NCBI GenBank assembly: GCA_965112735.1
Contig: OZ218961.1
Location: forward strand, 2,356,001-2,420,000
Length of the DNA: 64,000 nucleotides
Reading direction: 5' to 3'
From: Phaeosaccion multiseriatum
Lineage: Eukaryota > Ochrophyta, other classes
This document shows positions 22,442 through 31,700 of this stretch, in pieces. Within the stretch, counting starts at the first letter, position 1. The number at the start of each line of letters is the position of its first letter. The position numbers were made by a program, and so were the translations under genes. The notes under the pieces were generated by a model. That model made no database searches, was not told the DNA's origin, and saw only the letters and a list, made by a program, of their open reading frames with translations.

Positions 22442-22633
22442 GGAGCCTCCTGAGCCTCTTCAGCGCTGCGGAGGGAGGGACGCGGTGCTGCTCGACCAAG
22501 CACTTTGCGGAGGGAAAGCGCCAAATCTGGTTATATTACTATGAAGTAAGACAATAAGCCGCTATCTATGGCACCGTGTGCGAAACTAGGCGGTGCTTTA
22601 CCCAGGAGGGGCCGCGCTGTCTGCCCTGGTCAC

Positions 22634-23701
22634 TCAGTCCTCGCAGTCGCAGGGGTGACCATTGGCGTGCACCCACTGCTTCATCTCCTCGAAGGCGGCA
22701 GGGGCCATATCCCATCCACGACCGCCATATCCGTTTTTCACGACTTGTGGGCATGCCCACATGTTCCAGGGACACATGACCTCCTCCGATCGGAGCCACT
22801 TCAGCACAGAGAGGCTCTTGGCGAAATAAACTGCACGAAAGCAGACCTCTGCATCCCACCAGCACAGCTCCCGTGCGTTTGCATGGAGACACTGCAGCAC
22901 TTCCACATTGCCTTCCTCGGCCGCGATGCGAGCCCCCCACCACCACCAGCTGCGATTAACTGCCGCCTCCATCTCAGCTCTGACCTTCGGATGATGCAAA
23001 AGCATGTCCAACGCTCGAATGTGCCCCGCCCGTACAGCCTCCACCCACATAGTCCATTCAGGAGGGCCCTCAAACTCGTCGGACAGCAGCCACGTAAGAA
23101 CCTCCACATTGCCGCACTTGCCAGCTTTGCCACAAATATAGCCCTGGTTCCACGGGCACCGCTCCTTGTTGGGCAGGTCCTCCACTCGCAGCCATTGGAG
23201 GATGCTCAATCCGTGCCTTTCATTCCTCACCGCAACCTTGCATACGAACAAATCCCAGGCACACCCCATGCTGTGAAGAGCCTTGCAAAAACGCACATCT
23301 CCGTACTGTGCCGCAGCTCTAAAAGTCTTCACACTCAGCTCATACCCGCACTTCCTGGCCCACCTCAAGCGCTCCACAGACTCAACCACACTCCTGATCC
23401 GCGTTGTCTTGGCGGGATGGAGACGTCTGTAGTGGCCCTTCCACTCCTTGCTCACCGCCGATATAAACAAGTCCTGGCCCCCACCAGTCCACTCCATCAC
23501 ACTGATGAGAAGTACAGCCTGGGCCAGGGCCTGTTCACAAGCTTCGAAGGTTTGAGCATCGCTTCCCTCGCCTCCAGCAAGGGCAGCGGGAACGGGAGAA
23601 GCTGCCACGGCGGCACTGCAACCTTGCACCTCCATCGAGGAGTCGATGGGTGGTGCTGGCTGGAGCCTTTTGCCACCCTGCTTTCGGCTCGGTCCGTCCA
23701 T
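22634..23701 (-). CDS. F-box-like / WLR-type ankyrin-repeat protein, copy 2 (355 aa)
   Basis: Same architecture and conserved ATG (23701) as copy 1; a longer in-frame extension to 23932 exists only because of local frame drift in the leader. Variable patches here: MVKNGYGGRGWDM-type C-terminal patch (VVKNGYGGRGWDMAP), DAEVCFRAVYF, VNRSWWWWGARIAAEEG, PPEWTMWVEAV, PWNQGYICGKAG, AWDLFVCKVAV and ELSVKTFRAAAQYGDVRF. Between the patches the DNA is nearly identical to copies 1, 3 and 4. WWWW in a repeat loop is unusual and would make a large exposed aromatic surface (inference). Confidence 0.8.
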   Translation of the reverse strand: MDGPSRKQGGKRLQPAPPIDSSMEVQGCSAAVAASPVPAALAGGEGSDAQTFEACEQALAQAVLLISVMEWTGGGQDLFISAVSKEWKGHYRRLHPAKTTRIRSVVESVERLRWARKCGYELSVKTFRAAAQYGDVRFCKALHSMGCAWDLFVCKVAVRNERHGLSILQWLRVEDLPNKERCPWNQGYICGKAGKCGNVEVLTWLLSDEFEGPPEWTMWVEAVRAGHIRALDMLLHHPKVRAEMEAAVNRSWWWWGARIAAEEGNVEVLQCLHANARELCWWDAEVCFRAVYFAKSLSVLKWLRSEEVMCPWNMWACPQVVKNGYGGRGWDMAPAAFEEMKQWVHANGHPCDCED

Positions 23702-24423
23702 GTCTTTCGCGGCCCCACGCTGGATGACTGCTTGACACTTATGATGTGCCGCGCGTGGCACAGATCGGGGGGAAGAAGCGCTTTTGCTTTCCTCAGCGAA
23801 GCCTGGAACGACGAGAGAAGGGAAGGGGGAGGGGGGGTGACAGGAGGGAACCGACACGCAGTGTGAGCAAAAGGTGGCATCGGTGCCTCGCCTGCTGTTG
23901 AGCCTTTGCCGAGACCCCCCCCCAAGAGCCAAAAGGTGTGGAGGGCAAGTTTACTTCGATGGACTCCACCACCATCTCCCAACACGGCCTCGACTGCTCT
24001 AAGCCTCCTCCAGCCTGCACTCTTCAGCGCCACACCCTACCTGCTGCTTGGTCGAAGAGGGACGGAGGGATAATTATGGAGGGGAAAACGAATAATTATG
24101 GAGGGGGATGAAAGAAAAAGAAAAACATTGAGCGACAGGCAAGTTGGTTGCTCGGAGTCGGCCCTGTGATCAGCCAGAGGGCGTTTGCTTGGCCAGCCAG
24201 ACAACAGCTCTCTGCCTGGGTGGTCACTCTTCCCTCAAGCATCCCACCTACGACCCTTCCCTCTTTGTGCTGCACTCTATCTCATGTTGTCTGCGGCCAT
24301 TCGCCCATTCTGTTGCTGGCTGCTGCTGATGTGCAGACACTTGTTGGCTGACTTCAACGAGCAGCAACGTAGTTCTTTTTTTTAGTACCTGTACTTGTTC
24401 CACAGCAATCGAGGAGTTGTGGG

Positions 24424-24498
24424 CCTGACCCCGACGCTGACCCTGACCCTGACCCTGACCCTGACCCTGACCCTGACCCTAACCCTGACCCTGACGTT
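24424..24498. repeat. Telomere-like hexamer array 3 (CCCTGA/TCAGGG)n
   Basis: About 12 units, the shortest array, downstream of ankyrin gene 3 and followed by the conserved TTCAGCGTCAATGAAGC segment. Confidence 0.9.
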
Positions 24499-24790
24499 CA
24501 GCGTCAATGAAGCATCGCTATCTGCTATGACTCCTATGCTTGTCTCGTCCGACTCTACAATGTACTCTATCACGGTGGGAGGGAAGGAGGAGTGGGCAGT
24601 GTGTGAGCCTCTCTTCAACGCTGCGGAGGGAGAGGGGCGCGGTGCTGCTCGATCAAGCACTTCGCAGAGGGAAAGCGCCAAATCTGGTTATATTACTATG
24701 AAGTAAGACAATAAGCCGCTATCTATGGCACCGTGTGCGAAACTAGGCGGTGCTTTACCCAGGAGGGGCCGCGCTGTCTGCCCTGGTCAC

Positions 24791-25858
24791 TCAGTCCTCG
24801 CAGTCGCAGGGGTGACCATTGGCGTGCACCCACTGCTTCATCTCCTCGAAGGCGGCAGGGGCCATCTCCCGTCCACTACCGACATATGTGTATTTCATTA
24901 CTTGTGGGCATGCCCACCTGTCCCAGGGACACATGACCTCCTCCGATCGGAGCCACTTCAGCACAGAGAGGCTCTTGGCGAAATAAACTGCACGAAAGCA
25001 GACCTCTGCATCCCACCAGCACAGCTCCCGTGCGTTTGCATGGAGCCACTGCAGCACTTCCACATTGCCTTCCTCGGCCGCGATGCGAGCCCCCCACCAC
25101 CACCAGCTGCGGTTAACTGCCGCCTCCATCTCAGCTCGGACCTTCGGATGATGCAAAAGCATGCCCAACGCTCGAATATGCCCCGCACTTACAGCCTCCG
25201 TCCATATAACAAATTTAGGAGGGCCCTCAAACTCGTCGGACAGCAGCCACGTAAGAACCTCCACATTGCCGCACTTGCCAGCTTCGCGACAAATCAACTT
25301 CTGATCCCAAGGGTACCGCTCCTTGTTCGGCAGGTCCTCCACTCGCAGCCATTGGAGGATGCTCAGTCCGTGCCTTTCATTCCTCACCGCAACCACGCAA
25401 ACGGACCAACCCCAGGCACACCCCATGCTGTGAAGAGCCTTGCAAATACTCACATCTCCGTACTGTGCCGCAGCTTTAAAAGTCAACACACTCAGCTTAT
25501 ACCCGCACTTCCTGGCCCACCTCAAACGCTCCACAGACTCAACCACACTCCTGATCCGCGTTGTCTTGGCCGGATGGAGTCGTCTGTAGCGGCCCTTCCA
25601 CTCCTTGCTCACCGCCGATATAAACAAGTCCTGGCCCCCACCAGTCCATTCCATTACACTGATGAGAAGTACAGCCTGGGCCAGGGCCTGTTCACAAGCT
25701 TCGAAGGTTTGAGCATCGCTTCCCTCGCCTCCAGGAAGGGCAGCGGGAACGGGAGAAGCTGCCACGGCGGCGCTGCAACCTTGCGCCTCCACCGAGGAGT
25801 CGATGGGTGGGGCTGGCTGGAGCCTTTTGCCACCCTGCTTTCGGCTCGGTCCGTCCAT
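24791..25858 (-). CDS. F-box-like / WLR-type ankyrin-repeat protein, copy 3 (355 aa)
   Basis: Same start motif (25858) and repeat order. It is a visible mosaic. The DAEVCFRAVYF and NRSWWWWGARIAAEEG patches match copy 2 almost base for base; the WDQKLICREAG patch matches copy 1; the GWSVCVVAV and KLSVLTFKAAAQYG patches match copy 4; the PPKFVIWTEAVSAG and C-terminal MKYTYVGSGREM patches are its own. This is what gene conversion or recombination among copies would give. The product is probably a protein-binding adaptor like its sisters. Confidence 0.8.
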   Translation of the reverse strand: MDGPSRKQGGKRLQPAPPIDSSVEAQGCSAAVAASPVPAALPGGEGSDAQTFEACEQALAQAVLLISVMEWTGGGQDLFISAVSKEWKGRYRRLHPAKTTRIRSVVESVERLRWARKCGYKLSVLTFKAAAQYGDVSICKALHSMGCAWGWSVCVVAVRNERHGLSILQWLRVEDLPNKERYPWDQKLICREAGKCGNVEVLTWLLSDEFEGPPKFVIWTEAVSAGHIRALGMLLHHPKVRAEMEAAVNRSWWWWGARIAAEEGNVEVLQWLHANARELCWWDAEVCFRAVYFAKSLSVLKWLRSEEVMCPWDRWACPQVMKYTYVGSGREMAPAAFEEMKQWVHANGHPCDCED

Positions 25859-26229
25859 GTCTTTCGCGGCCCCACTCTGGATGACTGCTTGACACGTATG
25901 GCGCGCGGCACGGATCGGGGGGGAGAAGCGCTTTTGCTTTCCTCAGCGAAGCCTGGTACGACGAGGGAAGGGAAGGGGGAGGGAGGATGACAGGAGGGAA
26001 ATGACACGCAGTGTGAGCAAAAGGCGGCATCGGTATCTCCCCTGCTGTTGGGCCTTTGTGGAGACGCCCCTCGAAGAGCCGAAGAGTGCGGAGGGCAAGT
26101 TTACTTCGATGGACTCGATCACCATCTCCCAGCACGGCCTCGACTGCTGTAAGCGTCCTCCAGCCTGCACTCTTCAGCGCCACATCCTACCTGCTGCTTG
26201 GTCGAAGAGGGACACGGAGGGACTTTTGC

Positions 26230-26262
26230 TTTTTGCTTTTTTTTTTGAGAGGACCATACAGG
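26230..26262. repeat. Poly-T junction between copies 3 and 4
   Basis: TTTTGCTTTTTGCTTTTTTTTTTG replaces the GGGATAATTATGGAGGGG found at the same place in copies 1, 2 and 4. Confidence 0.6.
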
Positions 26263-26560
26263 AAAGTTGGTTGCTCGGAGTCGGCCCTGTGATCAGAGAG
26301 TTTTTGGGTTTTTGGTGTCGGCCTTGCTTTCTTGGCTGCAGCCTTGCAGCTCTCTGCCTGGGTGGTCACTGTTCCCTCAAGCAGCCCACCTACGACCCCC
26401 CCTCTTTGTGCACTCTATCTCATGCTGTCTGTGGCCATTCGTCCCTTCTGTTGTGCTGCTGTTGTTGTGCAGACAGCCACTTGATTTCAACCCCCAGGAC
26501 ACAATTCTTATTATTAGTCCTGTAGTACTTTACCTATTCCAGAGCGGTCGAAGAGTCGTG

Positions 26561-26783
26561 GGCCTGACCCTGACCCTGACCCTGACCCTGACCCTAACCC
26601 TGACCCTGACCCTGACCCTGACCCTGACCCTGACCCTGACCCTGGCCCTGACCCTGGCCCTGACCCTGACCCTGACCCTGACCCTGACCTTGACCCTGAC
26701 CCTGACCCTGACCCTGACCCTGACCCTGACCCTGACCCTGATCCTGATGCTGACCCTGACCCTGATGACCCTGACCCTGACGT
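26561..26783. repeat. Telomere-like hexamer array 4 (CCCTGA/TCAGGG)n
   Basis: About 37 units with CCCTGG, CCCTAA and CCTTGA variants, downstream of ankyrin gene 4. Confidence 0.95.
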
Positions 26784-27076
26784 TCAGCGTCAATGAAGCA
26801 TCGCTGTCTGCTATGACTCCTATGCTTGTCTCGTCCGACTCTACAATGTACTCTATCACCACGGTGGGAGGGAAGGAGGAGTGGGCAGTGTGTGAGCCTC
26901 TCTTCAGCGCTGCGGAGGGAGGGGCGCGGTGCTGCTCGATCAAGCACTTCGCAGAGGGAAAGCGCCAAGTCTGCTTATATTACTACGAAGTAAGACATAA
27001 CCCGCTATCGATGGCACCGTGTGCGAAACTAGGCGGTGCTTTACCCAGGAGGGGCCGCGCTGTCTGCCCTGGTCAC

Positions 27077-28144
27077 TCAGTCCTCGCAGTCGCAGGGGTG
27101 ACCATTGGCGTGCACCCACTGCTTCATCTCCTCAAAGGCGGCAGGGGGCATATCCCAATCACGACCGCCATATTCGTCTTTCACGACTTGTGGGCATGCA
27201 TACCTGGTCCAGGGACACATGACCTCCTCCGATCGGAGCCACTTCAGCACAGAAAGGCTCTTGGCGGAATAAACTGCAAAAAAAAAGACATTTGCATCCC
27301 ACCTGCACAGCTCCCGTGCGTTTGCATGCAGCCACTGCAGCACTTCCAGATTGCCTTCGTGGGCCGCCCAAAAAGCCCCATCCCTCCACCCGCTCCTGTC
27401 ATCTGCCGCCTCCATCTCAGCTCTGACCTTGGGATGATGCAAAAGCATGCCCAACGCTCGAATGAGCCCCGCCCTTACAGCCTGCACCCACATGACATAT
27501 TCAGGAGGGCCCTCAAACTCGTCGGACAGCAGCCACGTAAGAACCTCCACATTGCCGCACTTGCCAGCTTCGCAACAAATCAACGTCTGATCCCAAGGGC
27601 ACCGCTTCTTGTTCGGCAGGTCCTCCACTCGCAGCCATTGGAGGATGCTCAGTCCGTGCCTTTCATTCCTCACCGCAACCACGCAAACGGACCAACCCCA
27701 GGCACAGCCCAGGCTGTGAAGAGCCTTGCAAATACTCACATCTCCGTACTGTGCCGCAGCTTTAAAAGTCAACACACTCAGCTTATACCCGCACTTCCTG
27801 GCCCACCTCAAGCGCTCCACAGACTCAACCACACTCCTGACCCGCGTTGTCTTGGCCGGATGGAGACGTCTGTAGTGGCCCTTCCACTCCTTGCTCACCG
27901 CCGATATAAACAAGTCCTGGCCCCCACCAGTCCACTCCATCACACTGATGAGAAGGACAGCCTGGGCCAGGGCCTGTTCACAAGCTTCGAAGGTTTGAGC
28001 ATCGCTTCCCTCGCCTCCAGCAAGGGCAGCGGGAAAGGGAGGAGCTGCCACGGCGGCACTGCAACCTTGCGCCTCCACCGAGGAGTCGATGGGTGGGGCT
28101 GGCTTGAGCCTTTTGCCACCCTGCTTTCGGCTCGGTCCGTCCAT
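27077..28144 (-). CDS. F-box-like / WLR-type ankyrin-repeat protein, copy 4 (355 aa)
   Basis: Conserved ATG at 28144. Only in this copy is the whole 5' leader open in frame back to 28477, giving a possible 466-aa form starting MALKSAGWRTLTAVEAVLGD; the same leader DNA exists in copies 2 and 3 but is out of frame, so I treat it as 5' UTR. Own patches: DRSGWRDGAFWAAHEG, DANVFFFAVYSA, PPEYVMWVQAVRAGLIRAL, WDQTLICCEAG, VVKDEYGGRDWDMPP. Patches near the N-terminal repeats are shared with copy 3. It contains the fixed scaffold SILQWLRVEDLPNK and VLTWLLSDEFEGPP like all sisters. Confidence 0.8.
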   Translation of the reverse strand: MDGPSRKQGGKRLKPAPPIDSSVEAQGCSAAVAAPPFPAALAGGEGSDAQTFEACEQALAQAVLLISVMEWTGGGQDLFISAVSKEWKGHYRRLHPAKTTRVRSVVESVERLRWARKCGYKLSVLTFKAAAQYGDVSICKALHSLGCAWGWSVCVVAVRNERHGLSILQWLRVEDLPNKKRCPWDQTLICCEAGKCGNVEVLTWLLSDEFEGPPEYVMWVQAVRAGLIRALGMLLHHPKVRAEMEAADDRSGWRDGAFWAAHEGNLEVLQWLHANARELCRWDANVFFFAVYSAKSLSVLKWLRSEEVMCPWTRYACPQVVKDEYGGRDWDMPPAAFEEMKQWVHANGHPCDCED

Positions 28145-28605
28145 GTCTTTCGCGGCCCCACGCTGGACGACTGTTTTGACACGTATGATGTGCCGCGCGC
28201 GGCACGGATCGGGGGGAAGAAGCGCTTTTGCTTTCCTCAGCGAAGCCTGGTACGACGAGGGAAGGGAAGGGGGAGGGAGGATGACAGGAGGGAAATGACA
28301 CGCAGTGTGAGCAAAAGGCGGCATCGGTGCCTCCCCTGCTGTTGGGCCTTTGCCGAGACCCCCCCCGAAGAGCCGAAGAGTGCGGAGGGCAAGTTTACTT
28401 CGATGGACTCGATAACCATCTCCCAGCACGGCCTCGACTGCTGTAAGCGTCCTCCAGCCTGCACTCTTCAGCGCCACATCCTACCTGCTGCTTGGTCGAA
28501 GAGGGACGGAGGGATAATTATGGAGGGGGAATGAAAAAATATTGAGCGACATACAGGCAAGTTGGTTGCTCGGAGTCGGCCCTGTGATCAGAGGGCGTTT
28601 GGTGG

Positions 28606-28797
28606 GATTGCTCATAATTCGGCAAGCTCTCGCCGCCCAGTCATTGTGGAAGGACCCTCAACTGAGGACCATAAACTCAGTCTTCTTCCCAACCTTCTAA
28701 TTACTGATTAAACCCGTCCGTCTCTTCAGGTATGCAATGCTTCCATTCGCGAAAGGCGAAGCAAAAAGCACACGCATGCAAGCGTCACCAACCGCCC
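28606..28797. other. Intergenic between ankyrin copy 4 and AspRS 3' end
   Basis: Unique sequence without a supported gene. It presumably contains the 3' UTR of the synthetase. Confidence 0.4.
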
Positions 28798-31700
28798 TCA
28801 GGGGCTGAGTCTGTTGGGGTCTCTGGGGAACATGGACGCTTTTCGAACGTTATCAAGCCCTAGGTACAGGAAGACCACCCGCTCCAGTCCGATGCCCGCC
28901 CCTCCGTGCGGAGGGCAGCCGCTCTAACACACGGAATGGAGTACATGTAGGTGGGAAGGCGTGATGGACGGTGTGGAGCGTAGCAGCAGCGATGTAGGGG
29001 AGTGAAAGTGGAAAAAACGAGAGGGGAGGAGAGAGGAAGGGGGGGTGGTGTGGGAGAGGATGAGTGATCGCCTCCCCGCTAGGTCAAAGACGGTGAGCAG
29101 GGCAGGCATTCCAGAGAAAAGGTCAGGGGTGACAGACATGCCTCCCATCCATCCGAGAGAGAGAGATAGAGAGGGGGGGGGGGGGAGGGGGACAAGAAGG
29201 AGAGAGGTCGCGAGAGGCAGAGAGGCACAGCAGCGGCAAGAAACGGTACAAAACAAAAAAAACACGGTAAAAAAAAAGCCAGGCTATTTCACACTCCTCG
29301 ACTCACTTCAAAGGCCGCAATGTAGTCTTTCAGCGGCTCGACGGGCACCTCCTTCTCCGCGAGAATGCTCCTCAGCAAGGCGGGATCGTGGCATCGCTGC
29401 GCCCCTGAGCAAATCTCCTGCCCCCTCAAAAACAAATCGTAACTGTTGGAGAAACGCTTGTCGTCCGGGCAAGGCATGGTATAAAACGGTCGAATGGCGG
29501 AAGGGTACCGGTCCAGCATGAAGAAATCCGCCGAGAATTTCTCGCGAACAATCTCCCCCAGTTTGAGCTCTTGGGCCCCATTCAAATCGTCAAATTCCTG
29601 CCCCGGCTCGAGCATGTCTGCCTCTCGGAGCCAAGCCATGGCGTCATCCCAGTGCACGATGCAAGGTTCCTCGGTGAAGAGCACGGGTTCGGATGCGAAC
29701 TGCTCCCGAATCGTCGCCAGCTGACATGTTTCGTGGTTGTGTGTGTGTGTGTGTGTGTGGGAAGCAAGCAGGCAAGGCAGGAGGGGCGAGCTTGGTGTGG
29801 TGGTGGTGCAGTGTGCGTAGGGGAAGCAAGCCATGGGACCGAGCTTGTACGTGCGGGAGTGCCTTGTCCATGGCATACAACATTCTCCCTCTCCCTCTCC
29901 CTCCCTCTCCCCTCTCTCTCTCCCCTCTCTCCCTCTCCCCTCTCTCCCTTCCTCTCTCCCTCCCTCCACCCGTCCCCACCACATCCCTCCTTCCCTCCCT
30001 TCCCTCCCTCCCTCCCCTCCCTCCCTCCCTCCCTCCCTCCCTCCCTCCCTCCATCCATCCCTCCTGCCCTCCCTCCTTCCCTCCGTCGCTCCGTCCCTCC
30101 CTCCCTCCCTCCCCTTCCTCACCTCCTTACTGAAGCGCTCCTCCAACCCCTCAAACATGTGCTTGAATGCCCGATGCAAGATGACCAACACCTCCTCATA
30201 GTGCTCCCCAATGGCCATCTCGAGGTCCAGCCCTGTAAACTCACACAAATGGCGACGCGTGTGCGAGTTCTCCGCGCGGAACACCGGACCCACCTATACC
30301 ACCCGACCACAAATAACATTACATGAGAGATTGGTGCATAGATAGATGGATGGATGGACAGATGGAGCCATGATTGATTGGCGTAAGAGGGGATGGCAGC
30401 GGAAGTGGAGGCGGGCGGAGGGGATGCACGTGAACGAGTGAGTCTGACTGCACGACGTGACAGCCGACGCCTCCCTCCCTCCCTCCCTCCCTTCCTCCCT
30501 CCCTCCGTCCCTCCGTCCCTCCGTCCCTCCGTCCCTCCCTCCCTCCCTCCCTCGCTCTCTCTCTCGGACACCGTGGTGATAGGTCACGCTCCGAATAGAA
30601 AGAAAGAGAGCGTGCGAGTCACCAACCAAGTCGAGTCGAATCACACGCACCTCAAACACACGGTCCAAATCGCCACTAATTGCCATCTGCTTGTAGAGTT
30701 GGGGCGATTGCGCCAGACACGCGGTGGTGCCAAAGTAGTCAGTGCGGAATACGCCCGCTCCGCCCTCCGACTCCCCCGGCAGCAGCTTTGGCGTGTGGAT
30801 CTCCATAAAGCCCTGGTCAGAAGGAAGAGGGGAGGTAGACAGTACGGACAAGTGACGGTGAGCGTCAGGCAATGATGAAATGGTTTCCGTTGTGGCGTGT
30901 GCGTGCACACAAGTGAGAGAGGCAGAGGGACGGGGTACAGCACGTAGGGAGAGAGGGAGTGAGGGTATGGCGAAGGAAGCCCTTTCCTTCCCTCTCTCCC
31001 TCCCTCCCTCCACCCCTTCCTCCCTCTCTTCCCCCCCCCGCTCCCTCGCCCCCCTCCTCTCCCCCCTCCTCCCCCTTCTCCTCTCCTCCCCTCCCTCCCT
31101 CCCCCTCTCCTCCCTCCCTCCCCCGCCTCCCTCTCCTCCCTCCCTCCTCCCTCCCTCCTCCCTCCCTCCTCCCTCCCTCCTCCCTCCCTCACCTCCTTGT
31201 AGAGCGCCTCTCTGAACAGCTGACACACGGCACTCTGCACCCTCATGATGGCGTTGTTGGCGGGTGTGCGCAGGTCGAGCCAGCGATTGTCCAGCCGGAG
31301 CTCCTGTTGCACACACGCACGTACGCACACACGCACACACACACGCACGCACGCACACACGCATGCACACACGCACGTACGCACACACGCATGCACACAC
31401 GCATGCATGCACCCACGCACGTGCAAAACACGGTAGGGAGGGGAGTAAATGGCACAGGTCAGACGGAGAAGCAGGAGAAGCACGCGCACCCATCGGTTTT
31501 CGAATGAGAGGCAACATGCCGTGATGGCCCTCACCCTCAGCCTGACCCTCACCCTCGCCCTCGCCCTGATCTTATCCTACCCTCCTCTCATCCTCACCCT
31601 GACCCTCACCCTCTGACCCTGACCCTGACCCCGACCCTGACCCTGATCCTGACCCTGACCCTCTGACCCTGACCCTGACCCCGACCCTGACCCTGACCCC

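Larger units (their letters stand above)
21985..28605. repeat. Tandem ankyrin-gene units, copies 2-4
   Basis: Three direct copies: about 21985-24130, 24137-26260 and 26262-28605. Each has: CAGCTCTCTGCCTGGG and CATCCCACCTACGACCC flank (missing at the start of copy 2), GCAGCAAGGTAGGACACA-type sequence, TCAGGG array, TTCAGCGTCAATGAAGCATCG (lost in copy 2), the ankyrin gene (-), a conserved leader and AAGTTGGTTGCTCGGAGTCG. Copy 4 ends at 28605, where unique sequence starts. Confidence 0.9.

Noticed and set aside
22033-22544. Open frames of pure Leu-Thr or Ser-Gly repeats
   Set aside because: Translation of the CCCTGA hexamer array, which stays open in every frame.
22568-23866. Long plus-strand open frame (432 aa) opposite ankyrin gene 2, with similar ones opposite copies 1, 3 and 4
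   Set aside because: The minus frame has the ankyrin repeat pattern and its variable patches make sense as protein; the plus frame is its shadow.
28138-28477. N-terminal extension of ankyrin copy 4 as the true start
   Set aside because: The homologous leader is frame-broken in other copies while MDGPSRKQGG is conserved in all; kept only as an alternative.
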